A DNA stretch of 49,640 bases from Cognatiluteimonas weifangensis (GTDB taxonomy: Bacteria; Pseudomonadota; Gammaproteobacteria; Xanthomonadales; Xanthomonadaceae). Below, piece after piece: positions 9,661 through 18,646 of the stretch; within the stretch, counting starts at the first letter, position 1; every line of letters starts with the position of its first letter. The notes beneath the pieces were generated by a model. It saw only the letters and a program-made list of their open reading frames with translations. It ran no database searches and had not been told where the DNA came from. A program made the position numbers and the translations under genes. The DNA lies in contig NZ_QVPD01000016.1 of the NCBI RefSeq assembly GCF_003416885.1, forward strand, positions 1 to 49,640, given 5' to 3'.

Positions 9661-10604
9661 GCCGCGGTCTCCGGCGTTGCCGCGGCCAGCCCGAGAGCCT
9701 GGCGTCGGGCCGGATCCTTGACCCCGGGGAAGCCGAGCTTCTCGCGCTGCGCGTAGTACGCCTCGGCCACCGCCTGCGACAGCCGGCGCACGCGCAGGAT
9801 GTAGCGCTGGCGCTCGGTCACCGAGATCGCGCGGCGCGCGTCGAGCAGGTTGAAGCTGTGGCTGGCCTTCATCGCCTGCTCGTAGGCGGGCAGCGGCAGG
9901 CCGAGGTCGACCAGCTTCAGCGCCTCGGCCTCGCATTCGTCGAAGTGCCGGAACAGGACCTCGACGTTGGCGTGCTCGAAGTTGTACGCGCTCTGCTCGA
10001 CTTCGTTCTGGTGGTAGACGTCGCGGTAGGTCACCGGCGCGCCGTCGGGCCCGTGGGTCCACACCAGGTCGAACACGTTGTCGACGTTCTGCAGGTACAT
10101 GCACAGCCGCTCGAGGCCGTAGGTGATCTCGCCGAGCACCGGCTTGCATTCCAGTCCGCCGGCCTGCTGGAAATAGGTGAACTGGGTCACTTCCATGCCG
10201 TTGAGCCAGACCTCCCAGCCCAGGCCCCAGGCGCCCAGCGTGGGCGATTCCCAGTTGTCCTCGACGAAGCGCAGGTCGTGCACCTTCGGGTCGATGCCCA
10301 GCGCCAGCAGCGAGCCCAGGTACAGCGCCTGGATGTCGTCGGGGTTGGGTTTCATCACCACCTGGTACTGGTAGTAGCGCTGCAGGCGGTTGGGGTTCTC
10401 GCCGTAGCGGCCGTCGGCGGGGCGGCGGCAGGGCTGCACGTAGGCCGCGGCCCACGGCTCCGGGCCGATCGCGCGCAGGAAGGTGGCCGGGTGGAAGGTG
10501 CCGGCGCCGACCTCCAGGTCCAGCGGCTGCACCAGCACGCAGCCTTGTGCCGCCCAGTAGGCGTTGAGGCGCTGGATCAGTTCCTGGAAGGTGGGGCCTG
10601 GCAT
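9657..10604 (-). CDS. glyQ: glycyl-tRNA synthetase alpha subunit
   Basis: GlyQ is the catalytic class II alpha subunit that forms glycyl-adenylate and charges tRNA-Gly with GlyS. The 315-residue product starts [20 protein letters not shown], the conserved family opening. It contains family-typical blocks [51 protein letters not shown] and [10 protein letters not shown]. Length agrees with E. coli GlyQ (303). The frame stays open upstream, but only antisense to the divergent amidotransferase. It overlaps glyS by 4 bp (ATGA). A TATACT box lies about 29 bp upstream of the ATG and is the probable promoter element for the glyQS unit. Confidence 0.96.
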   Translation of the reverse strand: MPGPTFQELIQRLNAYWAAQGCVLVQPLDLEVGAGTFHPATFLRAIGPEPWAAAYVQPCRRPADGRYGENPNRLQRYYQYQVVMKPNPDDIQALYLGSLLALGIDPKVHDLRFVEDNWESPTLGAWGLGWEVWLNGMEVTQFTYFQQAGGLECKPVLGEITYGLERLCMYLQNVDNVFDLVWTHGPDGAPVTYRDVYHQNEVEQSAYNFEHANVEVLFRHFDECEAEALKLVDLGLPLPAYEQAMKASHSFNLLDARRAISVTERQRYILRVRRLSQAVAEAYYAQREKLGFPGVKDPARRQALGLAAATPETAA

Positions 10605-10632
10605 GGGCTCGGTCGGGTCGCCAAAGCGGGCT

Positions 10633-10638
10633 AGTATA
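10633..10638 (-). promoter_or_regulatory. candidate -10 box for glyQS
   Basis: On the minus strand this reads TATACT, one base from the TATAAT consensus, in an AT-rich island (GAAAAGTATACTAG) that stands out from the surrounding sequence. It would place transcription start near 10626 and a leader of about 20 nt before the glyQ ATG. No good -35 hexamer is visible at 16-18 bp, which is common in GC-rich xanthomonads. Confidence 0.45.
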
Positions 10639-10775
10639 CTTTTCGCGGCCAGTTTCCGGCCTTGCACGAGGCTCGTCATGGCGCTGATCGCTTGTCTGTT
10701 CGCGGTTCCGGTCCGGCCTTCCCGGCTCGAGCGCCCGACCGCGTGGCCGCTGCAACGCGGGCAGCGGCGCGGCGC

Positions 10776-11531
10776 ATGAGCGCGCCTTTCCTGATCCTGG
10801 AGACCGGCCGGCCGGTCGCCTCGATGCGCCGCCACCGCGGTTTTGCGCACTGGATCCGCGTCGCCGCCGGGCTGGACGCGGACGCGGCCGTGGTGGTGGA
10901 CGTCGAGCGCGGCGCCCCGCTGCCGCCGTTGCGCGACGCCGCGGCGGCGGGTTTCGCCGGCGCCATCGTCACCGGTTCGGCGGCGATGGTCACCGACCGC
11001 CATCCCTGGAGCGAGCGCAGCGCGCAGTGGCTGCGCGAGGCCGCGCACGCGGGGCTGCCGCTGCTGGGCATCTGCTACGGCCACCAGTTGCTGGCGCACG
11101 CGCTCGGCGGCCAGGTCGGCGACAACCCGGCCGGGCGCGAGATGGGCACGGTGGAGCTGGAGCTGCAGCCGCAGGCCGGCGACGACGCCTTGTTCGCCGG
11201 GCTGCCGGCGCGGTTTCCGGCGCAGGCCACGCATCTGCAGTCGGTGCTGCGCGCGCCGGACGGGGCGCGCGTGCTGGCGCGCTCGGCGCTGGACGCCTGC
11301 CACGCCTTCCGCTGGGGCGCGTCCGCCTGGGGCGTGCAGTTCCACCCCGAATTCGGCACCACCCACATGCACGGCTACCTGCGGGCGCGGCGCGAGGCGC
11401 TGGCGCGCGAGGGCCGCGATCCGGCGCGGCTGCAGCGCGCGGTGCGCGCCACGCCGCACGCGCGCCGGGTGTTGCGCCGCTTCGTGCGCCACGCCCGTAC
11501 ACTGGCGCCACGGCAACCGCTGGGGGAATGA
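10776..11531 (+). CDS. class I glutamine amidotransferase-like protein
   Basis: This 251-residue protein is a stand-alone class I glutamine amidotransferase domain, which hydrolyses glutamine and passes ammonia to a partner or acts as a gamma-glutamyl hydrolase. The triad is visible: C100 in GICYGHQ, H190 and E192 in WGVQFHPEF. The oxyanion region TGSAAMV is near 67-73. The ATG at 10776 is chosen because residues from there ([10 protein letters not shown]) give the usual first beta strand; upstream codons are arginine/alanine-rich filler. No synthetase domain is fused and none is nearby, so the acceptor is unknown. The stop is 1 bp from the next gene's ATG, suggesting coupling. The alternative is a GuaA-like orphan amidotransferase of the YfeJ type. 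Confidence 0.85.
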   Translation: MSAPFLILETGRPVASMRRHRGFAHWIRVAAGLDADAAVVVDVERGAPLPPLRDAAAAGFAGAIVTGSAAMVTDRHPWSERSAQWLREAAHAGLPLLGICYGHQLLAHALGGQVGDNPAGREMGTVELELQPQAGDDALFAGLPARFPAQATHLQSVLRAPDGARVLARSALDACHAFRWGASAWGVQFHPEFGTTHMHGYLRARREALAREGRDPARLQRAVRATPHARRVLRRFVRHARTLAPRQPLGE

Positions 11532-11532
11532 G

Positions 11533-12399
11533 ATGACCGATGTACGCAAGTTGCCGGCGTCGGCCGGCGCGGAATGGTTGCTGGGCGGATTCGGCCTGCT
11601 GCGCAAGGCGCCGCTGGGGCTGGGGCTGCTGGGCGTGATCTACGGCCTGATCGCGGTGCTGGTCGCGCGCAGCGCCGAGCAGGACATGAACCTGTTCCTG
11701 CTGGCGGAACTGGCGCTGGTGCTGATCGGGCCGCTGCTGCTGGGCGGATTCGTGTACGCGGCGCGCAGCGTCGACCAGGGCGGCCGGGCCGAACCCGGGC
11801 AGCTGCTGCAGGGCGTGCGCAGCGGGCGCAGCGCGCGCCTGTTGGCGATGCTGCTGCCGCAGGTGGTGGCGCTGGTAGTGTGCATCGTGCTGCTGTTCCT
11901 GCTGGTCGGCGGCAGCGAGCTGCTGCAGCTGGCGCAGGCGATGGAGCGCATGCAGGGGCAGGCCGCGCCGGACCCGGCGCTGATGGCCGGACTGCCGTTC
12001 GGGCGGCTGGCGCTATGGCTGCTGCTGGTGTTCGTGGTCGGCATCCTTGCCAGTTTCTTCACCTTCGTCGCGGTGCCCGAGGTGATGTTCACCGACAGCG
12101 GCGCACTGGACGCGATGCGGCGCAGCTTCCGCGCCTGCATGCGCAACCTGGCGGCGGTCGCGGTGTTCCTGGTGCTGATGGCGATCGCGGTGATCGCGCT
12201 GTACATCGCGATCCTGATCGTCGGCGTCGCGGTCAAGCTGGTTGCCGGCGCGACGGCGATGCAGGTCGCAGTGCAGCTGCTGGCGATGGCGGTGTTCATG
12301 CCGCTGGTGACCGGCGCGATGTATTTCGCCTGGAAGCAGATGCTGGCCGACGGCGACGCTGCCACCGCGGCACCGAGCGCGACCGGGTTCGAGGCCTGA
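11533..12399 (+). CDS. multi-pass membrane protein, BPSS1780-like
   Basis: This 288-residue integral membrane protein has about six hydrophobic segments: near 30-45 ([16 protein letters not shown]), 52-74, 105-130 ([17 protein letters not shown]), 160-185 ([18 protein letters not shown]), 210-240 ([23 protein letters not shown] split over two segments) and 245-270. The arrangement and the [13 protein letters not shown] loop resemble the BPSS1780 family of uncharacterised proteins. The start is the ATG 1 bp after the amidotransferase stop, preceded by GGGGGAA as ribosome site. A TACACT at 11498-11503, inside the upstream gene, is a weak internal promoter candidate. Function is unknown. Cluster A repeats begin just downstream. 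Confidence 0.75.
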   Translation: MTDVRKLPASAGAEWLLGGFGLLRKAPLGLGLLGVIYGLIAVLVARSAEQDMNLFLLAELALVLIGPLLLGGFVYAARSVDQGGRAEPGQLLQGVRSGRSARLLAMLLPQVVALVVCIVLLFLLVGGSELLQLAQAMERMQGQAAPDPALMAGLPFGRLALWLLLVFVVGILASFFTFVAVPEVMFTDSGALDAMRRSFRACMRNLAAVAVFLVLMAIAVIALYIAILIVGVAVKLVAGATAMQVAVQLLAMAVFMPLVTGAMYFAWKQMLADGDAATAAPSATGFEA

Positions 12400-12493
12400 G
12401 GCGTGGCCGTGATCTCTCGCTAGTTGTTCGTCCGGGGCGATCCCGAAGGCCGGAAGCACGAATCAGCCCCTCCGGAATCCCGGGTGGGCCTGC

Positions 12494-12760
12494 ATGAACG
12501 CGGTTTCTCTCCGAGGACGAGATCGCGGCAGGACACGCCGTGAATGCATCCCCTGGTGCGGAACCTCTGCAGGGGAAGCCGGTAGTCCTGCCTTTCAGGC
12601 CGTGAATGCATTCTTCCCTGCGGGGAAAGCCGGCGGCCCGACCTGTATGAGGCATGCGGTGAACTCATGCTTCAGGTGCGGAAGCCTCCGTGGGGGAAGC
12701 CGGTGGCCCGGCCTGTGCGGGACACGCCGTGAATACGTCCCTGTAGGCTCCTCGGCGGCA
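12494..12760. repeat. repeat cluster A: degenerate family-1 units
   Basis: Successive copies share a core of GGACACGCCGTGAA followed by a variable spacer and a GGGGAAGCCGG half. The CGTGAA element recurs near 12539, 12601, 12657 and 12728, with spacings of about 62, 56 and 71 bp, so the array is degenerate rather than precisely periodic. The last copy is the left arm of palindrome P1 (12696-12803). The same units reappear in inverted orientation at 29019-29240. This begins the gene-free stretch 12400-13454, which holds no supportable gene; the open frames through it are by-products of GC-rich repeats. Confidence 0.8.
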
Positions 12761-12803
12761 TCCATGCCGCCGACGGTCCCGCACAGGCCGGGCCACCGGC
12801 TTC
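12696..12803. repeat. long-stem palindrome P1 (copy A)
   Basis: A perfect 28-bp inverted repeat: bases 12696-12723 (GAAGCCGGTGGCC onward) are exactly complementary to 12776-12803. The 52-bp loop contains its own perfect hairpin, GGCGGCATCCATGCCGCC at 12754-12771 (8-bp arms around CC). This is two family-1 units arranged head to head. About 130 bp including this element (12692-12820) is nearly identical, with about two substitutions and one indel, to the reverse complement of 28930-29059. Confidence 0.9.
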
Positions 12804-12954
12804 TGGCAAGTGAGTCGGCGCTTGAAAAGAGAGCCGCCCGAAGCGACGACCCCAATCCCCCGAAGACACCAGCCGACCAGCAGTCTCCAGGCAGGTGAGT
12901 TGGTGCTTGTAGAGAAAACCATCCGAAGCGATGAATCTCCAATCCCCCGAAGGC

Positions 12955-13063
12955 GCCGCCCGGCGGGCTGGGGGTGCGGAGAGTGGACCATGGAGGGTCC
13001 ACGACCCGACTTAAAGACAGGAGGTCGTCAGGAGGGCGCAGCACCCCCAGCCCGCCGGGCGGC
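12955..13063. repeat. long-stem palindrome P2 (copy A)
   Basis: A perfect 23-bp inverted repeat: 12955-12977 (GCCGCCCGGCGGGC onward) pairs with 13041-13063. The 63-bp loop contains a second stem, GTGGACC at 12983-12989 with GGTCCAC at 12996-13002. The right arm is also the first of the tandem family-2 units continuing to 13395. Copy B lies in inverted orientation at 28772-28886, and the window-end cluster C enters the same structure. Confidence 0.9.
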
Positions 13064-13395
13064 GACTCCTTCCGAAGCCGATCTCCCAAGATCAGGCCAT
13101 CAATAGCGCTTGCGCCGAGACAGGACGTCGTCAGGGGGCGCGGCACTCCCAGTCCGTCGGGCGGCGCTCCGTCCGAAGCCGACCACACGAGCGCAGGCCA
13201 CCGATGGTTCATGCCTCAAAGACAGGAGGTCGTCAGGAGGGCGCAGCACCCCCAGCCCGTCGGGCGGCGACTCCTGCCGAAGCCGATCACACGAGCGCAG
13301 GCCACCGATGGTTCATGCCTCAAAGACGGCACGTCTCAGGAGGACGCAATCATTTCCAGCCCACCGGGTGGCGACTCCTCCCGAGCCGATGCTGA
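13016..13395. repeat. repeat cluster A: tandem family-2 units (about 103 bp)
   Basis: Four tandem units lie between the P2 palindrome and the RDD gene. Each carries a GACAGGAGGTCGTCAGGAGG-like block, an AGCCCGYCGGGCGGCGACTC-like block and a CCGAAGCCGATC-like block. The GACAGGA element starts at 13016, 13119, 13221 and about 13325, and the CCGATC element at 13078, 13179, 13283 and 13386, giving periods of 101-104 bp. The last unit is the most diverged. Orientation is opposite to clusters B and C. Units abut with no unique spacers, so this is not a CRISPR array. Confidence 0.88.
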
Positions 13396-13454
13396 CTGCA
13401 TCACCTGCTCCGATTTCCTGCGTTCCACTGAACGACAGGGAACGACAGCTGGTT

Positions 13455-14162
13455 TTACAGCTGGCCTGCGAGCGCGGCCTGCAGGGCCGCGACGTAGCGC
13501 AGCAGCAGCCACGCGACCACGGCGACGCCCACCACCGCCTGCAGCAGCAGCCAGGTCGCAGCTGCGGCGGGCAGGCGCGGGTCGCCGTCGGCGCAGGCCA
13601 CCCGGGTGCCGGCCAGGTAATCGTGCAGCGCGCGTCGCTGCGGCGGCAGCGCCGCCAGCGCGTGGCCGAGGTTGAGGGTCAGCCACGACAACGCGGCGGC
13701 GACGTGCCGCAGCGCCGCGCGCGTCGGTGCCGGCGGCGCGCCGTCCAGGTCGGTGACCCGCAGCCGCAACGCGCGCTTGCCCGGCGATCCCTGCCAGCGC
13801 GAGCACTCGCCGCCGACGTGCCACACCGCCGCCAGCACCGCGTATGCCAGCAGCCACGGCCACAGCATCTGCCAGACGCCGGCCTGCACCGCGGCCGCGG
13901 CGGCCCGCAATCCGGGGTCGTGCAACAGCGATTGCGACAACGCCTGCGGCGCGGTGCCGGACATCAGTGCATCGGCCAGCGCTTGGCCGGCGTGGGCGGA
14001 CAACTGCGCCGCGGCCAGGCCGACCGCATGCCCGCCGGCGCGCAGTTGCGGCCAGGTCAGCAGCGTGGCGACCGCGCCGAGCACGGCAAAGTCCAGCGAC
14101 CAGGCCGCGTACCGACGCCAGAACCCGGCGGCCGGCAGCAGCGCGGGCGCGACGGCCTTCAT
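13455..14162 (-). CDS. RDD family membrane protein
   Basis: The 235-residue protein has the RDD-family layout: an N-terminal helix with an Arg and Asp (FWRRYAAWSLDFAVLGAVATLL, residues about 14-36), an internal segment near 115-132 (MLWPWLLAYAVLAAVW), the SPGKRALRLRVTDLDG block near 147-162, then RRALHDYLAGTRV and a final hydrophobic helix. Such proteins are poorly understood inner-membrane proteins, some proposed as Na+/H+ transporters. It starts 36 bp after tatC in the same direction and is probably cotranscribed with the Tat genes. Its 3' end meets repeat cluster A. Confidence 0.8.
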   Translation of the reverse strand: MKAVAPALLPAAGFWRRYAAWSLDFAVLGAVATLLTWPQLRAGGHAVGLAAAQLSAHAGQALADALMSGTAPQALSQSLLHDPGLRAAAAAVQAGVWQMLWPWLLAYAVLAAVWHVGGECSRWQGSPGKRALRLRVTDLDGAPPAPTRAALRHVAAALSWLTLNLGHALAALPPQRRALHDYLAGTRVACADGDPRLPAAAATWLLLQAVVGVAVVAWLLLRYVAALQAALAGQL

Positions 14163-14198
14163 CGCTGCGGCGAGCCGGCGTGGTTCATGCGGCGTGGT

Positions 14199-14960
14199 TC
14201 ATCGCGGCGCGGCGTCGTCGCGCCGCGCAGTTTTGGAAGGCGTCACCGCACGCGCGGCGAGGATGCCGAGTTCGTACAGCGCCACCATCGGCAGCGCCAG
14301 CAGCAGCTGCGAGACCACGTCCGGCGGCGTGATCACTGCGGCCACGACGAAGATGCCGACGATTGCGTAGCCGCGCCACTCGCGCAACTGTGCCGGGGTC
14401 ACCCAGCCCAGCAGCACCAGGATCACCAGCGCCACCGGCAGCTCGAAGCTGGCCCCGAACGCCAGGAACACCACCAGCACGAAGTCCAGGTAGGCGTTGA
14501 TGTCGGTCATCATCGCCACGCCCGCCGGCGTCACCTGCTGCAGGAACGCGAATACCGCCGGCAGCACGATCCAGTAGGCGAACGCGCAGCCGGCGTAGAA
14601 CAGCGCCAGCGCGGAGGCCAGTAGCGGCAGCGCCAGTTTCTTCTCGCGCTTGTACAGACCCGGCGCGACGAACGCCCACAGCTGGTACAGCAGCCACGGC
14701 ATCGCCAGCACCACGGCGACGCAGAACGCCAGCTTGAGCGGCGCCAGGAACGGCGAGGCGACCTCGACCGCGATCAGCTGGCCGCCACGCGGCAGCTTGT
14801 CCAGCAGCGGTTGCGCCAGCCAGGCGTACAGCCGGTTGGCGAACGGCAGCAGCGCCACGAACAGCAGCAGCAGCCCGGCGACCGCGCGCAGCAGCCGCGC
14901 GCGCAACTCGACCAGGTGGTCGAGCAGGGTCGCGTTGCCGTTGTCGGCGTCAGCCGCCAC
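14199..14960 (-). CDS. tatC: Sec-independent protein translocase TatC
   Basis: TatC is the six-helix core that binds twin-arginine signal peptides of folded proteins for export. The 253-residue product begins at GTG 14960, giving VAADADNGNATLLDHLVELRARLL; the LLDHLVELRxRLL motif is the TatC signature, and this start overlaps tatB by 11 bp. Later landmarks are AFVAPGLYKREKK, the PALF/PAVF-type segment VLPAVFAFLQQ, FELPVALVILVLLGW and ITPPDVVSQLLLALPM. Length matches E. coli TatC (258). Upstream in-frame codons lie within tatB and encode Arg/Pro/Thr filler, so they are rejected. Operon order is tatA-tatB-tatC-RDD. Confidence 0.95.
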   Translation of the reverse strand: MAADADNGNATLLDHLVELRARLLRAVAGLLLLFVALLPFANRLYAWLAQPLLDKLPRGGQLIAVEVASPFLAPLKLAFCVAVVLAMPWLLYQLWAFVAPGLYKREKKLALPLLASALALFYAGCAFAYWIVLPAVFAFLQQVTPAGVAMMTDINAYLDFVLVVFLAFGASFELPVALVILVLLGWVTPAQLREWRGYAIVGIFVVAAVITPPDVVSQLLLALPMVALYELGILAARAVTPSKTARRDDAAPR

Positions 14961-15324
14961 GGGCGTCGTCGTCGGCGGGCGCGCCAGGGCGCGGCTCGGT
15001 CGGCGGGGAGGGCGGCGCGGCGGTGGGCGGCGCGTCGTCGCGCATCCGCGTGTCCGGCTCGAGCGCGCGTTGCGCGTCGTCGCCGGCCTCGCGCAGGGCC
15101 GCCTGCGCCTCGCGCATCGCCGCCTGGGTGTCGTGCAGGCTGCGCCGCAGGTCCTCGGCGGCGAGGTCGCGTTCCAGTTCGGCCCTGACCGCATGCCATT
15201 GCGCGCGCGCGCGCCGCACCCACAGCCCGGTCAGGCGCGCCGCTTTCGGCAGCCGTTCCGGGCCGAGCACCAGCAGCGCGACCACCGCGATCACCAGCAG
15301 TTCGGAGAAACCGATGTCGAACAT
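14950..15324 (-). CDS. tatB: Sec-independent protein translocase TatB
   Basis: TatB partners TatC in the receptor complex of the Tat pathway. The 124-residue protein has the diagnostic opening MFDIGFSELLVIAVVALLVLGPERLPKAAR, i.e. a short periplasmic N-terminus, one transmembrane helix (about 6-21), the GPERLP hinge, then an amphipathic helix with many Arg/Glu/Ala, and a proline-rich acidic tail. It lies 47 bp downstream of tatA and overlaps tatC by 11 bp. The protein is somewhat shorter than E. coli TatB (171), as is common. Confidence 0.93.
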   Translation of the reverse strand: MFDIGFSELLVIAVVALLVLGPERLPKAARLTGLWVRRARAQWHAVRAELERDLAAEDLRRSLHDTQAAMREAQAALREAGDDAQRALEPDTRMRDDAPPTAAPPSPPTEPRPGAPADDDARGG

Positions 15325-15371
15325 GCCCGCTCCGGTTCAGCGCCGGCGGCCACGCCCGCGGCGCGGCGGGT

Positions 15372-15617
15372 TCAATGCGCGTCCGGCGGCGTGCGCTCGT
15401 CGTCGCCCGTGCGCGTCGCGCCCGGCGGCGACGCGGCATCCTGCGGGCCGGCGGCCGGCGGCAGCGACTGCGGCGGCGCGTCCTCGTGCAGACCCTTCTT
15501 GAAGCCCTTGACCGCCTCGCCCAGATCCTGGCCGACGTTCTTCAGGCGCTTGGTGCCGAACACCAGCACCACGATCAGCAGCACGATCAGCCAGTGCCAG
15601 AGACTCAGACCGCCCAT
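15372..15617 (-). CDS. tatA: Sec-independent protein translocase TatA
   Basis: TatA oligomerises to form the Tat translocation pore. The 81-residue product opens [20 protein letters not shown] (single N-terminal membrane helix), followed by the [20 protein letters not shown] amphipathic helix and a short acidic/Pro-rich tail. The FGTKRLKN hinge and the GFKKG motif are typical. The start ATG is unambiguous. It is the first gene of the leftward tatABC-RDD operon; no near-consensus promoter was evident in the 69 bp between it and the SYLF gene end, so read-through from the latter is possible. Confidence 0.94.
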   Translation of the reverse strand: MGGLSLWHWLIVLLIVVLVFGTKRLKNVGQDLGEAVKGFKKGLHEDAPPQSLPPAAGPQDAASPPGATRTGDDERTPPDAH

Positions 15618-15686
15618 GTGCGTGTCCGCCGGTTGGAGGGGGCGACAGGATAACGCAGCGTCCGTAAACCCGCGTTTGCCCGGCGA

Positions 15687-16571
15687 TTACGGGGCCGGCG
15701 GCAGTGGCTCGGTGGTGGCCGGGTTGTCCTCGACCGGCTGGAACGGGGTCGGTGCCGGGTCCGTCGGCGCGGCCGACTGCGGTTCCGTCACTGCCGCCGA
15801 CTGCGGGACCGCGGTCGCGGCCGGGGCGGCGGCCGCGGCGGCGGGTGCGGGGGAATCGCGGCGCGCGGCGCGGGCCGCGGCGGTGGCTTCCTCCAGCGCG
15901 TCGCGGAAGCCGACCACGGCATCGGACGGGCGTTGCGTCGCGCGGTCCTCGAAGATCATCCGCGGCGTGGTGTCGCGGCCGTACACGGCCTCGTTGGCGG
16001 CATCGTCGATCGCCAGCACCGCACCGTCCAGGGCGACGCCGGCAAACAAGCCGCGGGCGCGCGACCAGGACCAGATCTCGGCCTTCATCTCGCCGTCGGT
16101 GGAGGCCGAGGCGTTGCGCCCGACCGGGCCGGCGGCGACGCCGGCATCGGCGCCGAGGGTGAATTTGCCGTTGACGATCGACTCCAGCCCGCGGTCGCTG
16201 CGGAACACCAGCACCACGTCGGCCGACTGCACCCCGGCCTGGAAGCCGATGCTGCCGCCGGTGAGGGTCACGAAGCCGGGGTTGGACCAGGTGCCGTCGG
16301 CGCGCTTGACCGCCAGCAGGCCGTGGCCGCGGCGGCCGCCGATCACCAGCCCGGCCTTGATCGTGTCGGGCACCACCACGATCGCGTGCGCCTCGTCCAG
16401 CAGCTTGTCGGGGATCGCCGATTCCGGGATCGCCTGGATGTCGGTGAGCACCCGCACCGCGTTCTGCGCGCGCGCATCCTCGCGGCTGCCGGCCTGGGCG
16501 ACGGCGGCGACGGCGAACAGCACGAGCGCGGACAGGCGCAGCAGGCGGGGGGCGGGGCGCAGAACGGGCAT
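15687..16571 (-). CDS. SYLF (YSC84-like) lipid-binding domain protein, exported
   Basis: The 294-residue protein has a Sec signal peptide (MPVLRPAPRLLRLSALVLFAV, cleavage after AQAG near 28). A SYLF/YSC84 domain follows, about residues 40-215: PDKLLDEAHAIVVVPDTIK, GGRRGHGLLAVK, WSNPGFVTLTGGSIGFQAGV, DVVLVF and a late ALDGAVLAIDDAAN block. Family members bind phosphoinositides in eukaryotes; bacterial ones are periplasmic and of uncertain role. The last 60 residues are low-complexity Ala/Pro/Thr. The ATG is preceded by GGAG at 6 bp. It is divergent from hemH across 188 bp and codirectional with tatA downstream. Confidence 0.85.
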   Translation of the reverse strand: MPVLRPAPRLLRLSALVLFAVAAVAQAGSREDARAQNAVRVLTDIQAIPESAIPDKLLDEAHAIVVVPDTIKAGLVIGGRRGHGLLAVKRADGTWSNPGFVTLTGGSIGFQAGVQSADVVLVFRSDRGLESIVNGKFTLGADAGVAAGPVGRNASASTDGEMKAEIWSWSRARGLFAGVALDGAVLAIDDAANEAVYGRDTTPRMIFEDRATQRPSDAVVGFRDALEEATAAARAARRDSPAPAAAAAAPAATAVPQSAAVTEPQSAAPTDPAPTPFQPVEDNPATTEPLPPAP

Positions 16572-16759
16572 GGCGGACTCCGGGGCGGGATCGAGGTGGC
16601 GGGAGCAGGCGGATCTTGGAATCGGCTGGAGCGAGGCGCCGAGCGTGCGGCGCCCGACGCCGGGACAGCGCGCAAGTCGCGATTCAGGCTAGACGCGCCG
16701 GCATGAATCGCGAGTGAGCCGCGCCTGGCCGTGCCAAGCGCGCGCGCGCCTGCCATCCT

Positions 16760-17752
16760 ATGGCGATGACCGACCCTTCCGCCACCGACGCTTCCGCTCC
16801 CGACGCAGCCGCGACCGCGCTGATCCTGGCCAACCTCGGCACCCCGGCGGCGCCGACGCCGCGCGCGGTGCGGCGCTTCCTGGCGCAGTTCCTGCACGAC
16901 CGCCGGGTGGTGCAGCTCACGCGCTGGCTGTGGTGCCCGCTGCTGCATTTCCTGATCCTGCCGCTGCGCGGCCCCAAGGTGGCGCGCAAGTACGCCGCGA
17001 TCTGGCTGCCGGAAGGCTCGCCGCTGGCGGTGTACACGCGGGCGCTGGCCGCGGCGGTGCAGCAGCGCCTGCCGCAGGTGCAGGTGCTGCATGCGATGCG
17101 CTACGGCGAGCCGGGGCTGGACGCGGCGTTCGCTCAGCTGCGCCGGCAGCGGGTCGGCCGGGTGCTGGTGTTGCCGCTGTATCCGCAGTACTCCACCACC
17201 ACCACCGCGTCGATCGCCGACGTGGTCGGGCGCGCGCGCAGCATGCCGACCGCGCTGCTGCCCGAGTACCACGAGGACCCGGGCTGGATCGCCGCGATCG
17301 CCGGCTCGATCCGCGCGCACTGGGCCGCGCACGGCCGCGGCCAGCACCTGCTGCTGTCCTTCCACGGCATCCCGCAGCGGCTGGCCGACGCCGGCGACCC
17401 GTACCCGCAGCAGTGCGCGGCCAGCGCGCGCGCGATCGCCGCGGCGCTGGATCTGGCGGACGACGCCTGGAGCCTGGCGTACCAGTCGCGCTTCGGCCGC
17501 GAGCGCTGGCTGCAGCCGGCCACCGCCGAGCGCCTGGACGCGCTGGCCGCGGCCGGCGTGCGCACGCTCGACGTCGCCTGTCCGGGCTTCGCCACCGACT
17601 GCCTGGAGACGCTGGAGGAAGTGGCGATGATGCTGGCCGAACGCTTCGCCGCGGCCGGCGGCACGCTGCGCTACATCCCCTGCCTCAACGCCGCGCCGGC
17701 GCACGCCGATGCGCTGGCGGCGCTGGCGCGGCGCGCGCTGGCGGCGGACTGA
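16760..17752 (+). CDS. hemH: ferrochelatase
   Basis: HemH inserts Fe2+ into protoporphyrin IX, the last step of haem synthesis. The 330-residue protein has the family landmarks [20 protein letters not shown] near 21-40, AMRYGEP near 112-118, [15 protein letters not shown] near 137-151, and the metal-site histidine H202 in SFHGIPQR. The late block [15 protein letters not shown] carries the conserved acidic residues. Two in-frame ATGs (16760 and 16766) exist; no strong ribosome site separates them. The downstream hydrolase starts 8 bp after the stop, suggesting an operon. No cysteines of the 2Fe-2S C-terminal extension are seen. Confidence 0.95.
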   Translation: MAMTDPSATDASAPDAAATALILANLGTPAAPTPRAVRRFLAQFLHDRRVVQLTRWLWCPLLHFLILPLRGPKVARKYAAIWLPEGSPLAVYTRALAAAVQQRLPQVQVLHAMRYGEPGLDAAFAQLRRQRVGRVLVLPLYPQYSTTTTASIADVVGRARSMPTALLPEYHEDPGWIAAIAGSIRAHWAAHGRGQHLLLSFHGIPQRLADAGDPYPQQCAASARAIAAALDLADDAWSLAYQSRFGRERWLQPATAERLDALAAAGVRTLDVACPGFATDCLETLEEVAMMLAERFAAAGGTLRYIPCLNAAPAHADALAALARRALAAD

Positions 17753-17760
17753 GGCGCGGC

Positions 17761-18639
17761 ATGCGCGAGTTCGTGCTCGATACGCCGCTCGGCCGCATCG
17801 CCGGCCTGCGTGCGGGCGAAGCCGGGGCGCCGCCGGTGCTGGCGTTGCATGGCTGGCTCGACAATGCCGCCAGCTTCCTGCCGCTGGCCGCGCACCTGCG
17901 CGGGATCGAACTGGTGGCGCCGGACCTGCCCGGCCACGGCCGCAGCGCACACCTGCCGCCGGGCGCGGACTACTCCTTCGCCGCCGCGGTCAATGCCGTG
18001 CTCGACATCGCCGACGCGCTGGGCTGGGAGCGCTTCGCCCTGCTCGGGCACTCGATGGGCGCGGGCATCGCCAGCCTGCTGGCGGCGGGCTGTCCGCAGC
18101 GGGTGCGACGGCTGGTCGCGATCGAGGCGCTGGGCGCGCTCGCCGAAGCGCCCGAACGCACCGCCAGCCGCCTGCGCGAGGCGGTCGCCAGTGCCCGCGC
18201 GCTGCCGGGCAAGCGCCTGCGCGTGTTCCCGGACCTTGCCAGCGCGGTGCTGGCGCGTACCCGCGGCGTCACCGGCAGCGCGCTGGATCCCGCGGCGGCG
18301 CGCCTGCTGGTGGAGCGTGGCCTGGTCCCGGTGCGCGCCGGCGACGACGGCCCCGGCGGCTACGCCTGGAGCAGCGACCCGCGCTTGACCCTGCCGAGCC
18401 TGCAGCGCATGACCGAACCGCAGGTGCGCGACCTGGTGCGCGCGATCGCCTGCCCGACCCGGGTGATCCACGCCACCCCGGCGCAGCCCTACCTGCCCGA
18501 ACCCTTGCGCAGCGAGCGCGCGGCGCTGCTGCCGCGCGGCGAACTGGTGCTGCTGCCCGGCGGCCATCACCTGCACATGGAACGGCCGGCGGCGGTCGCC
18601 GTCGCGATCGGCGACTTCCTGACCGCCGGCGACGATTGA
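17761..18639 (+). CDS. alpha/beta-fold hydrolase
   Basis: The 292-residue protein is a classical alpha/beta hydrolase with unknown substrate. The oxyanion HG motif is at 30-31 (LALHGWLDNAASF), the strand-turn VAPDLPGHGRS is near 52-62, the nucleophile is S98 in LLGHSMGAG, and a late His occurs in LLPGGHHLHMERP. This layout, including WLDNAASF, matches esterases/serine hydrolases of the MhpC/serhl type. No signal peptide is present, so it is cytoplasmic. It starts 8 bp after hemH and is convergent with the lipoprotein gene 7 bp away. Confidence 0.88.
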   Translation: MREFVLDTPLGRIAGLRAGEAGAPPVLALHGWLDNAASFLPLAAHLRGIELVAPDLPGHGRSAHLPPGADYSFAAAVNAVLDIADALGWERFALLGHSMGAGIASLLAAGCPQRVRRLVAIEALGALAEAPERTASRLREAVASARALPGKRLRVFPDLASAVLARTRGVTGSALDPAAARLLVERGLVPVRAGDDGPGGYAWSSDPRLTLPSLQRMTEPQVRDLVRAIACPTRVIHATPAQPYLPEPLRSERAALLPRGELVLLPGGHHLHMERPAAVAVAIGDFLTAGDD

Positions 18640-18646
18640 GCCGCGG

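Noticed and set aside
14170..14205. Short direct duplication (GGCGTGGTTCATGC-like) between tatC and the RDD gene
   Set aside because: About 13 bp, most likely a local slip; no functional reading apparent.
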